Below are positions 1 through 11,931 of a stretch of DNA of 64,000 nucleotides, piece after piece (positions within the stretch are counted from its first letter, which is position 1; the number at the start of each line of letters is the position of its first letter). Origin of the DNA: Apteryx mantelli. Its lineage: Eukaryota > Chordata > Aves > Apterygiformes > Apterygidae. The notes under the pieces are model-generated. The model made no database searches, had not been told where the DNA came from, and saw nothing but the letters and a program-made list of their open reading frames with translations. The stretch covers positions 4,171,501 to 4,235,500 of the forward strand of contig NC_089981.1 in assembly GCF_036417845.1 (NCBI RefSeq). Direction: 5' to 3'. The position numbers and the translations under genes are program-made.

Positions 1-736
1 CAGTTTGGGGAGGGGGCTGTTCTTCCTTCCCTGCCCCACTCCTTCAGTGACCACCTCCATTTATGCCCCACTGAAATTTTCCAGGATTCTGCTCTGCTGG
101 GGTCTTGGCAATTTTGCTGCCATTACTTAGAAACCCAATTTTTCATTTAATTTTAGAATAAAGAACATTCTGAGGGAGCCTAGCAGGGAGGATGGAGCCC
201 ACCTGCAATGTGAGCTGCAGGGAGGGATTATTCCCTTGCAACAGAACTACCTCAGAGCATCTTGTCTCTATGTCTGAAACACAAATGGCCATGAAAGAAA
301 AAAGGATCGTTCTCAGCCCCATGTCTGAAGGCAGCAGCTAAGTCTGTAATTGGCCTGGGCTCATAACGAGCATCCTTAGTTGGACAGCTCAAGACCTGAC
401 AAAGCTCATTAATCCCACTATTAGTCAAAATCAGATTGCTTTGATCGCATTGCTCCAGGAACATAGTCCTGGTGTGGCATGAGAGGGCTGAACAAAGCCT
501 TTCTCCAGACAAACACTTGCCCCTCTGCTCCCTACATAAACCCCATAGTGACGGCTCCTCCGGTATAAGGCTAACGACCCTCGGTGGAAGCACCAGTCTG
601 CAGGGTTACACAATGCAGTAGCATGCACAGGGCAAAGAAGAGGCCTAAACAAATCTCAACAGCAGTATGGCATGCATAAAAAGACTTTTCTTCTCCTTCC
701 GAGCTTTCTATTTGCTTTGAGATCCAAAGCTAGGAT
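1..736. repeat. Left arm of a large inverted repeat
   Basis: The reverse complement of this stretch recurs at the far end of the window. Bases 127-736 match 60196-60806 and bases 1-126 match 62097-62222, so the left copy lacks about 1.29 kb present in the right. By eye the arms differ at only a few bases per hundred (3 differences in about 122 bp over the first block). The match stops at 736 on the inner side; on the outer side it runs off the window, so the true arm length is unknown. It could be an inverted segmental duplication or two copies of a young mobile element; I recognise no terminal motifs. The minus strand keeps a 73-codon open frame (431-652) that is also open in the other copy. 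Confidence 0.85.
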
Positions 737-1689
737 CGAACGAGGCAGGGGCTGCCTGACACAAAGCTTCATTAAGCCAAAAGGCATCCTCCCAGGACTC
801 CCTTTGGCTCCTGCATCTCCAGAGCTCTGGGGATACCCATGAACGGACAAGCTCTGCTGTGAACACTGTGGCTCTCCAGATTTCATATGAGCGGCCCCCT
901 TCGCCCACAACACTCCTTGCCTGCTATTCAGAAGCAATGAACTGCTAAGAGGAACAGTGCTGGCTGGTGCTCAAATGGGTGTAAAGGCTGCCAGGTGAAA
1001 GCCAGTCTGCTGGTTTTGGAGACCACAAGTCATCACTTTGACCGGGGGCTGAAGGATGCAGAAGTGCACCCCTGCACACTGGCGCCATCTGGTCCCAGCT
1101 GTCTACATGCTCACCTCTCAGCCCCACTCCCCCCTGCAAACCTGCCCTTGCTCATGTCACGCTGCACACTCTCTGCACAGGCTTTTCACAGAGGCCACGG
1201 TGGCAATGCAGTAGGCAATGTGGGCATGCCTGAAAACCGAGGGGTGCCTCTCCTTCCACTTCCCACCCTCAGCCTGGAGCCTGCCATTCCTGACAAGCAT
1301 GAAGCCTGAGCACTGTGCCATGGCGTCCAACCCTGCCACATGACATGTCCCCACGACTCACCAGCAAGTGTCAACACACGTGCCAGTGGGCCAGAGGAGG
1401 ATGAGGGAATTCCTGCTTTTGGGGCACAATTCCTCCTCCGCCAGCTTCTTCCTGCCCAGGCACCTCCTTCGCACCGCAGAGCATCTGCAGCTCCCGGGGC
1501 CCCAGCCAGTGCTTCAGGCAGAAGGTCCTGCCTCCTCTGCAGAGAGGAACAGCAGGGGCTGACGTGGAGGCTGCTTTCTTGGGGGCCGTGCTGGCAATGC
1601 CCCTGGCAGAGTCTCAGGAACGGAGGCCAGAGTGCACGGTGCTCGAAATCTGCCACAGTCACTGCCCCTGTGGGCCCCTGCTGTGGAGG

Positions 1690-1850
1690 TTCGAGCTGGG
1701 GCCATGGGGCAGGAGGTCTCTGTGTTGGGCTCTGTGGGGCACCGGGACAGAGCTGGGGCCTTGGGGCAGTGAGTGGCAGCTGGGGCCATGGGCCAGGAGA
1801 TCTGGGCTGGGGCCTTGGGGCAGGGGGAAAGAGCTGGCCGGGGCTCCACG
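1690..1850 (+). repeat. Degenerate GC-rich minisatellite
   Basis: A unit of the form GAGCTGGGGCCWTGGGGCAG recurs about four to five times with variable spacers (for example near 1693, 1750, 1778 and 1812). Copies alternate between GGGGCCATGGG and GGGGCCTTGGG. This periodicity explains the long open frames seen here in several reading frames. Confidence 0.6.
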
Positions 1851-1904
1851 GGGGCAGGGGCCATGTCTCCCTGGGCTGAGCCGTGGTGCCCCATAGCAGC
1901 CCTG

Positions 1905-1945
1905 CTCCCAGCATGCCGTGGGGATGCCCCAAGGCATGCTGGGAG
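1905..1945. repeat. Perfect 13-bp inverted repeat (hairpin)
   Basis: CTCCCAGCATGCC (1905-1917) is followed after a 15-nt spacer by its exact reverse complement GGCATGCTGGGAG (1933-1945). The stem contains GCATGC, itself a palindrome. No function is apparent; it lies next to the GC-rich minisatellite. Confidence 0.7.
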
Positions 1946-2129
1946 TGTGGCTGCCGCCAGCCCAGCCCTGGTGTGGCAGAGCCGAGGTGCTGGCACCCTG
2001 AGGGCGCTGCCTTCCTGCCAGCTTAAAGCCATGGGCTCTATGCAGCCCGTGCGTCGCTGTCTGCTTTCCAGGGGCGTGCAGTCGTGTGTCTTGCAACCTC
2101 CTCGATTGCCTCCTTGGCACACTCCAGGC

Positions 2130-2470
2130 TCCTTTGTGCGACCTTAGATCCCTTCTCCATGCATGCGCTGATGCTCTGGTCCCCTCACACCTGCTAAAGT
2201 CTCCTCCAGTCCTCTCCCTGCATCCTCAGGTTCCTTCTGTTTCCCTCCGTGAGCACCTGAGCCCCCTGCTTTCCCCGCCCTCAGCACTCTCCTCCCTTCT
2301 ATTTCCCCCAAGGCTTCCTCTGATCCCCTCTGTTGCTCACCACGCGCACCCTCAGCCCCTCCATTCCCTTCCCTCTGTGCTCCCGTCCCCTCCATTCACC
2401 TCCCGGCACGCTCGCATCCCCTCCCTTTCCCCCACTCACACTCACTTCCCCTCTACAGCTTCTCTCTTCT
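2130..2470 (+). repeat. Pyrimidine-rich low-complexity tract
   Basis: The + strand is dominated by C and T, with recurrent CCCCTCC and CCTTCCC blocks over about 340 bp. It resembles a degenerate pyrimidine-rich tandem repeat and has no coding support. Confidence 0.5.
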
Positions 2471-4852
2471 GCAGGCAGTGCTGCTGCCAAAGGCACCGTG
2501 CCCCTTCCACAGACCTCTGCAGCTGGAGAGTTGGGGCGCGGGGGTCAGTAGGAACTCAGCTCTGCTCCCACTGTCTCGCTCACTCCGTTGCTTCCTTTGA
2601 GGCTCCCTCAGATTTGCAGGGCGGAAAATAATGTGCAGGGGATGCCTTTCAGGCACTCGGTGTAAAGCCACTCTGCTTTCCATGCAGCCATCTCAGCTAT
2701 CTGTTCTGCTTCTGCAAGGGGTCTCTCAGCCTGCAGTGCTTACCAAGCAGGTGAGAAAGGAAAGACCTCAGGCATCGTTTCCTTCCGAAGAGGCCAGAGG
2801 GCCGGCCGCTCCTCGGACCACCCTCAGGGCAGACTGAGAAGTAACCAGAGAGGGTCACCAGAATGTACTGCGTGCAGGCATTATTCCCGTGCCTCGTTCG
2901 GGTGTGTGATACTGCGTTGTCACGCTGTAGATGGGAAGCTGCTCTCAGTCTCCTCCACTGGGAACCCAAGCGGTGGGATGGCACTGCGAGTGTTGCAGGC
3001 TCCATCTGAGCATCACATTTTTCTTCTGCAAAACGAGTGACTTTAGAATGGAAATGGGCTTTTGGGGCTCCAGTGATAATCTCCACCTGGCGCCACCCTC
3101 ATTTTTGTTTTGTCCTGTTAGGATCACATCTTCAAAACCCCCCCAGTTAGAACCCACCCCAAGACCAGGATTCACAGACATCGTCTCTAACGCAGAGAGA
3201 ATTTAGTGCCGAGGGAAAGAAATGACCTTTCCGATAAGCGCTTTTTTTTTTTCTTGATTTTCCCAGGCTTTGACACCGTTTGGAGGCATTCATGGTGGAT
3301 TTGCCTTAACACAGTTTTCAGGGTGAGAGAGCAAACCCCTCTGCTCCTTCACTAGGCCATGCCATCTCCATGCCTGTGGCCTAGGGAAGCAACAGCTAGG
3401 AGTTGGCCCTTCCTCCCCAGAGGCTGAGAGAGTGCAGTCACAGTCTTCCTCTTCATTCATCCACTTGCTCATTTAGGCCTTCCTTCCTGAGCAGAGCCTC
3501 TCCTTGCCAGCAGTTGTAGCCCCGCAACCCTGATCTGGGGACATTGCGGGAGTGGCATGCCTGAGGTGAGCCCCAGCCTGGGGGACCCCTCCTGTGGCTC
3601 CCCGTGCCCCCTGTTGTCCTTGGCGAGTGGGCAGTGAGGTGCAGGCAGCTCCCTAAAGTGCCCCAGGCAGCTCCCCTTGCCCTTGCAGGGCCCACCTTGG
3701 CAGCACCTGGGGGGTCAAGGGGACCCTGCAGCCCCTCTGTGACATGGCCTGGGGCATCACGCAGTGCATCGCAGCAACAGCTGCGCCCTCCCCATATGGC
3801 CCTGGCAGCCTGAGCTGAGCCCAGGTGCTTGGGGCTGCTCTCGCTACAGCTCTGCCCTGCCCTGCTGTGCTCTGCTCTGGAGCAGCTGCTGTGCAGCGAG
3901 CAGGAGAAGGTGAGAGGAGGTAGTGGGACAGTGCGAGACGCTGTTTGGTGACCTTCCCAGCAGGTCGTTGGAGAGGAGCGTTTCTTCCTGCCACAAGAGC
4001 TCTTTGGACTAACTCGGTAGGCTGGGAATTCCCTCTGTGCCCCTAGGGAAGTCCTCGGTGCTGCTGGGAATTGCTGCCTGCGGGAGCCCTCCATAATATG
4101 GCGCTGTCAGGGCTGCAGAACTTGCACGTTTAGAATCTTTGCTCCCCGGCAGTGCGTCCACCCCCGTGTTACTAGTTCCTTGTCAGCTGCGGTCACAGGA
4201 CCTTTGGTCCTCGCTCCAATAACTCTTTCCTCCTTTGCCGCTGTCACACCTGTGGTCCTTGGCACTGTGGAGCCAACCTGGTTTGACAGGAGTGTTTTGG
4301 AGGTGGACAGTCATGGCTACTGGAGTCTTTGAGCACTGGGAAGGTGCATGAGAGGAGCACTTGTAAAGGTGCTTCATGTCTGAAGAATTTGCAGACGGCT
4401 CCTATGTATTTCCCTGTTGCTGCTGTTTTCGGTTTTGGATCATCTTTCCAACCACACCTTCCAACTTCTGCCCCTCATCTCTGTGGGCTCAGTAATTTAC
4501 GTATTCTCTTGTGAACCAAACGCTTGCTTCACTTGCAGGCGATTTACCTTGTCCTCTTCAGCAATTTTCTTTGCCTGAGAAACTTCTGCAAAAGTAAAGA
4601 GCTTTACTTCCGTGCTTACAAAAGTCCATTTGTGGTTCATATGCTCTTTGAGTTCAGGTTCTGAGGAAGAATGGACCTCAGGCAGACTGAGCGAGTCCTT
4701 GCAGAAGTCAAAATGACTTTACCTTACTCCTTTTCGGTAAGTAATGGATTTCACACAGCACAGTGATGCCAGTGCACTTTTCGCTCAGCTGAGAAGAATT
4801 TCCTCCAAAGTGTACCACAGTCTAAAAGAACCTGTATCTTTGCTCCCTACAG

Positions 4853-5619
4853 GCACGCTATAGCGTGAGAGAAAGGAAGCCTGTTGTATGCTATCAAGCT
4901 CCACTGGAAAGTAGGTTATAGGCACAGCTTCTCGGAAGGGCTAATCTCTCGTGTAGAAGGGGGATAGAAGATGTTAAACGAAAATGTAGCTACGCACAGC
5001 GCAATCAGAAACTATGTCTAGGTTCTGTAATTGTAGGGCCATCAAAGGCCGGTGGACACCAAGAAGGGGAAGATGGCCAAGATGCTCACAAGGAGTATAA
5101 CCTTCAGTGCAGGAATACTGTTGTCCAGTATCAAGAGCCTTTGGAATGTGGGTTACGCGCGCAGTTTGTCAGAAGGGCTGATTCCTTGTGCTTAAGGGTG
5201 GGAGCTATAAGTTCTTGAATGAAAATGTGCATATGCAGAGACAAACAAGAAATGATGACTTGGTACTGCAATGACAGGGTCCTCAGAGGACGATGAAGAG
5301 CAGGAAGAGGATGACGGCGAAGATACTCCAAAGCCATCTAACCTGCGGCAAACTGCTGAAGACACTCAAGCCCCACTGGAAGGTAGGCTATATGCAGAGC
5401 CTCTCTGAAGGGCTAATTTCTTGTGCAGAAGTGGCATACAGGGTGTTGAATGAAAAGCTATACGCGCACAGACAAATAAGAAGTTCTCGCTAGGTTCTAT
5501 AATCATAGGGGCAACACAAGAAGGTGAAGGCCGAGAAGGGGAAGATGGCAAAGATCCCTGCAAGGAGTATAACCTTCGACCCAGGAAGACCATCATGTAC
5601 TTCCAGGATCCACTGGAAA
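4853..5619 (+). repeat. Tandem array of four exon-intron units in the ATAD2-like gene
   Basis: Four successive exons end in variants of the same ATAD2 linker: CYQAPLE (donor 4911), QYQEPLE (5148), DTQAPLE (5383) and YFQDPLE (5620). Donor spacing is 237, 235 and 237 bp. The introns are also recognisably alike, each with a block such as GAAGGGCTAATTTCTTGTG shortly after the donor. Exons two to four are 111, 105 and 111 bp, multiples of three, flanked by phase-1 introns, and start with an acidic stretch (EGEDG or EDDEEQEEDDGEDT) followed by a form of YNLRPRKT. The first exon (58 bp) has only the basic-linker half. In ATAD2 this acidic plus YLRQRK plus YYQAPLE segment occurs once, so the array is a local expansion that preserves frame. 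Confidence 0.85.
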
Positions 5620-6488
5620 GTAGGTTCCATGCACAGTTTCTCGGAAGAGCTGATTTCTTGTGGATAGTGGGCTAGAGGTTGCTAAATGAAAAGACATATA
5701 CCTCCCACCCAACCCCCCTCCCACACACACACACACACACCTTTCATTTAAATTCCTTGCCTTCATTCTGCAGGTAAAACTCTCCCTTTGGGATCGAGAT
5801 GCCTGTATCCTGCGCACACTGCAGTTCTTGGCCAGTGTGCATGCTCACTGCTGCTTTTCATTTCTTCAGGGCCATCTTCTCCTGACAGGCAAAGGGCTGC
5901 TCCGTCGCAAAGCCCATGCTGCAGAAGAACAAACAGGTTGGTGTACGGATAGTGAGAGTTCTCAGGGATCCATAGCGGTGCCACTCCCATCACTCAGTAA
6001 TGCTTGAAAAGATTTTCCGATTGATGGCCGTGATGGGAAAATCGCAGCATTGTAGCTGGCACAGCTGGAGGGTCTAGAGGAAGCAAGGCTTTTCCTTTGG
6101 GAGAGAAGATAACTTTCATTAGCCCACAGCTTTTAAAAAGGCAGGATTTGGGGGTCAGCGATGAGATGATTGCGGATTGTCCTGGCTGAGGTTGGGGATC
6201 TGCAATTCTTCTGTTCTGCACTTGAAGCCAGAATCCCCTTCCACAAATTGTCATTAGACGATTTCATCGTGCAGTATAAAAATGTCCACCTGCCTTTCTT
6301 CACGCTTGCATATTGAACGCCAGTCAAGACTAGGGAATGTTTCTTGGTTTGGGAAGTTTATGCCAGTGTATAAGCGCTTCTGCACTCACTTGCCAACATG
6401 AAAACCACAGCAATCCCGCTAACTGCATGTTCAGTTAGAAAGCCCCTTTCCCTTTCTCCTCCATTCACATCTGGTGTCTTCCCCAAAG

Positions 6489-6918
6489 CTCTGGGAAAGA
6501 CGAATTCAATGCAAAGCACGTGGATGGAAGGAAAACCGGAAGCACCCTGCCGGAAGCTGATCCAGTGCAAATCCAGAGTTCGGTAAGCAGTGGTAACTCA
6601 TTGTGTCAGTGGGGACTTTTCCAGGGGTCATGAAAACCTTCCCTACTGTGCTGCCGACAGCTCCCAGGCTTTACACTTTCCTCTCAGGGAACTTCAAGAT
6701 CGTCCTGAGCCTTTCCACAGGATAAATTTGGAGGAAGCCTTTTTTTTCCAGGTGGCAGCTTTCTCTGACCTCTGACATGTCTTCTGTTGCATGTCTCTTT
6801 AGGTATGCTTTGATGGTGTGGGTGGTCTCTCTCACCACATTTCAGCCTTAAAGGAGATGGTGCTGTTCCCACTGCTTTACCCAGAATTCTTTGAGAGATT
6901 CCAAATCCGACCCCCCAG
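6489..6918 (+). other. ATAD2-like exons: pre-AAA linker and start of AAA1
   Basis: Exon 6489-6582 reads SGKDEFNAKHVDGRK...EADPVQIQSS, matching the ATAD2 segment that precedes AAA1 (mammalian FRKDELKG...DVDPMQLDSS). Exon 6803-6918 gives VCFDGVGGLSHHISALKEM followed by FPLLYPEFFERFQIRPPR, the usual AAA1 entry. It joins with phase 2 to the Walker A exon. The serine- and arginine-rich segment found between the QAPLE linker and this exon in mammals is not visible between 5937 and 6488, although the phases still agree across the gap. Confidence 0.85.
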
Positions 6919-7464
6919 GTAACGGGCAGTGCATTCGAACTACAGAGCTAACTGCTGCAATATGCTTTTCAACATGAAAAGTATTCTCCTTTTTTTTTTT
7001 CTTTTTTTTTTTTTTTGGAGGGGCAATATGTCAAGACGTAATGGTTAGCTTTATATATTCTTGGCCAACAAAGCTTGACTCACTGGATGTTGAAATATGA
7101 CTTGAAATCCTTCCCTTTCCATACCTTTAAAAGTGTGCAAATCTTCAGATGCTTTGCTGCTTTGGTCACAGGAATTCCCTTTTCTGGCTGATGTTTTAAG
7201 TAGGGTGTGGAAACACAGAAGACCTTTTTTGGCCTCCCAGCTGAAGGCTTCCTCCCCAGTGCTTCCAACAAATTCTGGGAGGCACAGTCCAAGAGACTCC
7301 AACTGTGGCAAGGGAGAAAGACAGGCTTTGCTCTCAAATCTGTCTAAGACGGGAAGTGTTTTGGTTAGGAGGGAAGGCCGCTTTGCTTTCACAACGGGGG
7401 CTGTCATGGGCACTTTTCCATGTCTTTGTTGTAGCTACGTTAATCTCTTTTTTTCATGTTGCAG

Positions 7465-7639
7465 AGGCTGTCTGTTCTATGGCCCACCAGGCACTGGAAA
7501 GACACTGGTGGCTTGAGCGCTCCCAAATGAATGTAGGCAGGGAGACAAGAGAATAGCGTTCTTCATGAGAAAAGGTGCCGACTGCCTCAGTCAGCGGGTG
7601 GGAGAATCCGAGCGACAGCTGCGCTCATTATTTCGGCAG
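7465..7639 (+). other. ATAD2-like Walker A exon with in-frame TGA
   Basis: The exon encodes GCLFYGPPGTGKTLVA, then TGA at 7514-7516, then ALPNECRQGDKRIAFFMRKG and on to SQRVGESERQLRSLFRQ, with a clean donor at 7640. In ATAD2 the residue at the stop is arginine (LVARALANEC). CGA to TGA is a single C-to-T change at a CpG, the commonest mutation in vertebrate DNA. Both sides of the stop remain in the same frame and well conserved. Confidence 0.92.
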
Positions 7640-7953
7640 GTAAGGAGTAAATGCGCAGTAGGTTGGGTCAGAGTTGGACCTCTACTTTTCCGAGGTGGAC
7701 GTCTTCCAGGAGGACTTGGCCTCTTGGGCAGTTTGGCAGTGTCTCCTGTTGAAAAGGGAACATCAGTGTTTCCTTTTCCCGTGCCGTGCTGCTTTGCCTG
7801 AGGGGCTGGAAATCTTGCAGATGTTGGGTCCAGCACAGTGCCAGTGCCTTTGCAGCCATAATGTTTATCCTGCATGTGCTCGCTGCGTGGTGCTCTGTTT
7901 CACATACCTGGGCATACCTGGGCAGTATGCCTGCATCTGTACTTCCCTTCCAG

Positions 7954-9519
7954 GCCTATGAGATGCGGCCTTCGATTATTTTCTTTGATGAGATCGATGG
8001 TCTCGCTCCTGTGCGCTCCAGTCACCAAGACCAGATTCACAGGTACTTCCTTTCGCTTCCATCTCCATGTCATCTGCTTCATCTCTAGGAAAAGAAAACC
8101 CACCTGCTTCCCTTTATAGGACACACCCCCACCCCCACACTCTGAACTCCTCGAGTACAACAACACAGAGCTTCATAGCAGTTTAAAGGCAGGAGTTGAA
8201 ATCAGGTCACTAAGCTTGGTGTCCGGACAAGGTCTCTCTCAAGACCTTGCCTCGCTTTTTCTGTCTTACCATGAGTCCTTTCGCTAACAACAGCTCATCC
8301 AGAAAAGCTTCTCCTTTCTGAGCGACGCGACTTTGGAGAAAGGCATGCCAAAGGTAACAACAGCTACTAACCCAGGGAATCCAAACAACATTTTTTTGGT
8401 AGTTCTATTGTCACAACGCTCCTGGCGCTTATGGATGGCTTAGACAGCAGAGGAGAGATCGTGGTCATTGGAGCCACCAACAGGCCAGACTCCCTGGATC
8501 CTGCTTTACGAAGGCCTGGACGCTTTGACAGGGAGTTCCTTTTCACCTTGCCAAACAAAGAGGTAAGGCTGTTTTGGCAACCTTCCTGCTACTGGCACAA
8601 AGCCTTGCTCGACAAGAAAACCGGTTTACCCCACAGCATCTCCGAGAGCGAGCAAGGAAACAAGTGGCATACGTGCTGCACACCTCCCGGTTCCCCACAC
8701 AGAACTGGCACGAAGGCTGCAAACAGGAGTTTCACTCCGCCTGGAGCACATGGACATTCTTCCTTGCCCAAGGGCTTGCTCTTTGCTTAGTTAGTGAGTC
8801 CACCTAGGCTCTTGCCTTCTGAGGTTGCCGCCTTGTTCTCAGTTCTCCAGTTGGGAAAGCCTCGGGGGAAAACTTGGGCTTGAGTGTGGCCGGGCTGGGA
8901 ATCCTCAGAGCCGCCCAAAAGCATTTAGGGAGCTGACATTGTTACTGGTATTAGCAGGGAGCTCGGGCTCTCTTTCTTTTTCTATTTTCTTTTTTTTTTT
9001 CTGGCTACCCCAGATTCTTTTGTCGTTAGTTCGCATTTTGTGGGGAAAAGGAGAAAAAGGTTATTGGATTGAAGGCTAGGAAAAATGCACAACACACTAT
9101 ACTGGACAGAAAGAGGAAACACTTCACTGAAGCTCTGGCAAAGAGCAGCGATGAACATAGGCACAGCTTGACATTTGCTCGTTCAAGGACAGCAGCTGGA
9201 GTCAGAATTCTTGCTCCTACTACTCTACTTACTCTTCCTATCTACTTGAAAAGTACTGAGCTTTGAAAAGCAGGCAGTGTGTTACTAGAATGTAAACATT
9301 TCTTAATTTTAGCAGAGGAAGACAAGCAATTACGGGAATGTGACGGGGGGAGGGGGACTGCGCATTGCTTATTTTCTTTTTGAGAAAGAGGCTTAAGACA
9401 AACCACAGTGTGACCACCTCGTTTGTAGGCTCGAAAAGAGATTTTCAAGATCCACACCAGAGACTGGAGCCCTAAGCCCCTGGACGCACTGCTTGAGGAG
9501 CTTGCTGAAAAATGGGTCG
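7954..9519 (+). other. ATAD2-like exons: AAA1 Walker B, sensor and arginine finger
   Basis: Exon 7954-8042 carries Walker B as IIFFDEIDGLAPVRSS. Exon 8403-8562 carries [20 protein letters not shown], then [20 protein letters not shown] with the sensor-1 asparagine and the arginine-finger region (RRPGRFDR). Exon 9429-9519 gives ARKEIFKIHTRDW and then LEELAEKWVG. All catalytic elements of AAA1 other than the codon after Walker A are intact, so the module would be competent if translated. Confidence 0.9.
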
Positions 9520-9913
9520 GTAAGATGAAAAAACGCACCGAGTTCCTGCCTGTGCCTGGCTCCTGACAGCATCTGAGCTTGTGCCAGGCAGTACCCAAGC
9601 TGCTTCTGTCTCCTTGCCTTCCCTTGCCTCTCAGAACATGGAAGGCTCTGGGGGGCATCTTCCTCAGGAGCTAAGGTTGGCTCAGAGGCCTACTTCCGAA
9701 GCACAGGCTGTAGGGCGCTGGGCCTCCCGTAATGCAAGCTCCCCATCAGGGCACTGCTCTGCAGTGCAGGAACTCTTTTGCCATTGCCCATGAAACTCTT
9801 CCCCTTTGGGCCACATGCAAAGACTTTGAGAGTGTCCCTTTGCAAAGCCTGTCCTTGACTGCTTTCTGCTGCCTGAGACTGACATCCCTTTGGATTCTGC
9901 TCTTGTTGCTCAG

Positions 9914-10798
9914 GATACTGCGGGGCTGATATTCAAGCCCTCTGCGCTGAAGCTGCCCCCTGTGCTTTGCATCGACACTATCCGCAGATCTACACAAGCA
10001 GTCACAAGCTGCACATCGATGTTGCTGCCATTGAAATCACAGCAACAGATTTTCTTGTGGCTATGCAGAAGACTGCACCAGCTTCACAGAGGGCTGTGGC
10101 TTCCCCTGGACAACCACTGCCACCCCTTTCCAAGCCACTGCTTCAGAACACACTACAGAGACTCCTAAAAGGCCTCCAGAGGGTATTTCCCCACACAGCA
10201 CTTGCACTCCAGCAGGACCAACAGCCAGGTAGGGCTTCACTGCCTTCACTGCCATAAAACTCTCCCAAAGCAAACACTGCTAGTTTGTGCAAGCAACAGA
10301 AACAAACATTTCAGTCAGGATGAGGTGAAATTGAATGGTAGAGAGGGCAGAGCTGGGAACTCCTCCCACTTCACAGTACAGAACTCTATGTTCTGCACTC
10401 AAGCATCCAGTTTCTGAAGGCTGTCAGCATCATCTGTCTCGTTTGTAAGGAGAAAAGGAGCTTTCACCGCTAGCAAAACATAGCTTGTGCAAATCCAGAC
10501 ACTTAGGAGAGCTCTGTAGAGACTGAAGGCTTTGGAAAATGGCATTCAGCGTATGCCCCTCAGACGAAGAAATACAAAGCCCCGGGTTTCAGCTCACATT
10601 TAGAAGCTGTCTTAGCGCAAGAGAAGGTTGCAGACTCTTCGGGAAAGTTAACAAGCCTCTCTTGCCTTCTCACGGTACCACTCATTTCTTAGAAAATGAC
10701 TGCATGGACAGCGATGAGGAGTCACCTTCTGGTCCTGAAGATGAGCCGTTTCCTCCAAGGCCTGGCCAGCAAAAGCAAACCTTCCTTAACTGTAACAG
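9914..10798 (+). other. ATAD2-like exons: AAA1 lid and inter-AAA linker
   Basis: Exon 9914-10228 (315 bp) encodes YCGADIQALCAEAALCALHR, then the PQIYTSS, DFLVAMQKTAPASQRAVASP and LQRVFPH segments typical of ATAD2. Exon 10693-10798 encodes an acidic stretch (ENDCMDSDEESPSGPEDEPF) ending FLNCNR, corresponding to the mammalian acidic linker ending FLHLNR. The two exons join in phase 1. Confidence 0.85.
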
Positions 10799-11931
10799 GT
10801 AACTGCCCGTGTCCTTTCATTGAAATTCTTCCGATTGCTGGGGCTTTCCAAGCTGTCGTGGCCGTTGCAAGTGGGAGGGGCATTAGATGAGGGAGGACAG
10901 AAGAGTTAGTCCAGGGTGCTCTGGTATCAAAAACTGCAAGCAGGAAGCACGGAGATATAACTAGGTGCTAGAGTTGTAGGAAAGCAAGTAGCTCCAGCCG
11001 ATCATCCGGAAGGAGCCAGCCTCCTTTTCCTCCACCAAAGACATCCACAGACAATTAGGGCATGCTGATTTCATGCATGCTGTTCTTCAAGGATTCAAGG
11101 CCAAAGAAATGTGATGTCTCTCCTCTTAGCTAAAAAAATGCAGTGTGGGTTTGTGGAGTCACCTAGCTTCCCAGATTGGGAATGCAGGAGTGACTCAAGA
11201 AAACTGAGGAATGGCCGGCTAAAAGGGCATAATAAAAACCCTGCAAAAAAGGCTTCATTTGCGATCTTTAAGCCACTATGCTTACATTCATATTTTGATA
11301 GTGCAATGTGAAAGTAATTCAATCCCACAGTGGAGAAGTTAGCTTACGGGGTCCCAGCTGTGTCAGTAATTTTTCTCATTCTCTCTTACCGTACTGCTCA
11401 AGAAGGTTTCTGACCCACAGAACTTGGTCCAGTCTCTAGGCTCCTTGGCCCTATCCAGAAAAGGTCCTGCAGTACTGGGAGGGCAAAAAAAAAATTAAAA
11501 AAAGGTGCTATTCACAGACGTATTCCATGATAACAGAGCAAAAACCACGAGAAAGTTGTATTTGCAATCTAGGAGACAGCACACAAGGAAAGATGAAAAC
11601 ATCTGAATGAAGGAATCTAATAAATATCCTCCAGTTCTATGTGTTTTGCACTTTCTTAGATACAGCTAAGGCCTTTCAGAGCCCACGGCATTTCTTTTCC
11701 CACAAGGTTCTTCTGCTCCTTCCCGACCACCTTCTCCATTTCCAGTGGACCCCCTGCACCTAAACTTGACCAAGGCAAAGGCCTCAAGGCTGCTCAGTCA
11801 AGACATATTGAACATAAAAGCCGCGCGGCCGGGGGGAAGAGATCCAGACCAGCGTGTGCTGGACAAAGAAAGACACCTTGAACATCTGTGTCTTGACTGA
11901 TCACTTCCTTTGCAAACTTCTTGTTTTGCAG

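Larger units (their letters stand above)
737..4670. other. Gene-poor GC- and pyrimidine-rich stretch
   Basis: I see no supportable exon in this 3.9 kb. Several long open frames on both strands between 1186 and 2631 overlap one another in GC-rich, low-complexity DNA and look like shadows of composition. The stretch holds a GC-rich minisatellite (1690-1850), a 13-bp perfect palindromic stem (1905-1945) and a pyrimidine-rich tract (2130-2470). The promoter and first exons of the ATAD2-like gene downstream may lie here, but I cannot point to them. Confidence 0.5.

Noticed and set aside
1905..1945. Transcription terminator at the perfect hairpin
   Set aside because: Intrinsic hairpin terminators are prokaryotic; here it is an isolated palindrome in GC-rich vertebrate DNA.
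1186..2631. Several 110-250 codon open frames on both strands
   Set aside because: They run through a GC-rich minisatellite and a pyrimidine tract and show no conserved domain or splice structure.
4615..4736. A further decayed unit of the exon array upstream (DLRQTER resembling NLRQTAE)
   Set aside because: Similarity is limited to a few codons and the donor spacing does not fit the 236-bp period, so I kept it only as a tentative first exon.
7514..7516. Selenocysteine recoding of the TGA in the ATAD2-like gene
   Set aside because: The family has arginine here, not cysteine, and no SECIS-like structure was apparent in the 3' UTR; a CpG transition explains it simply.
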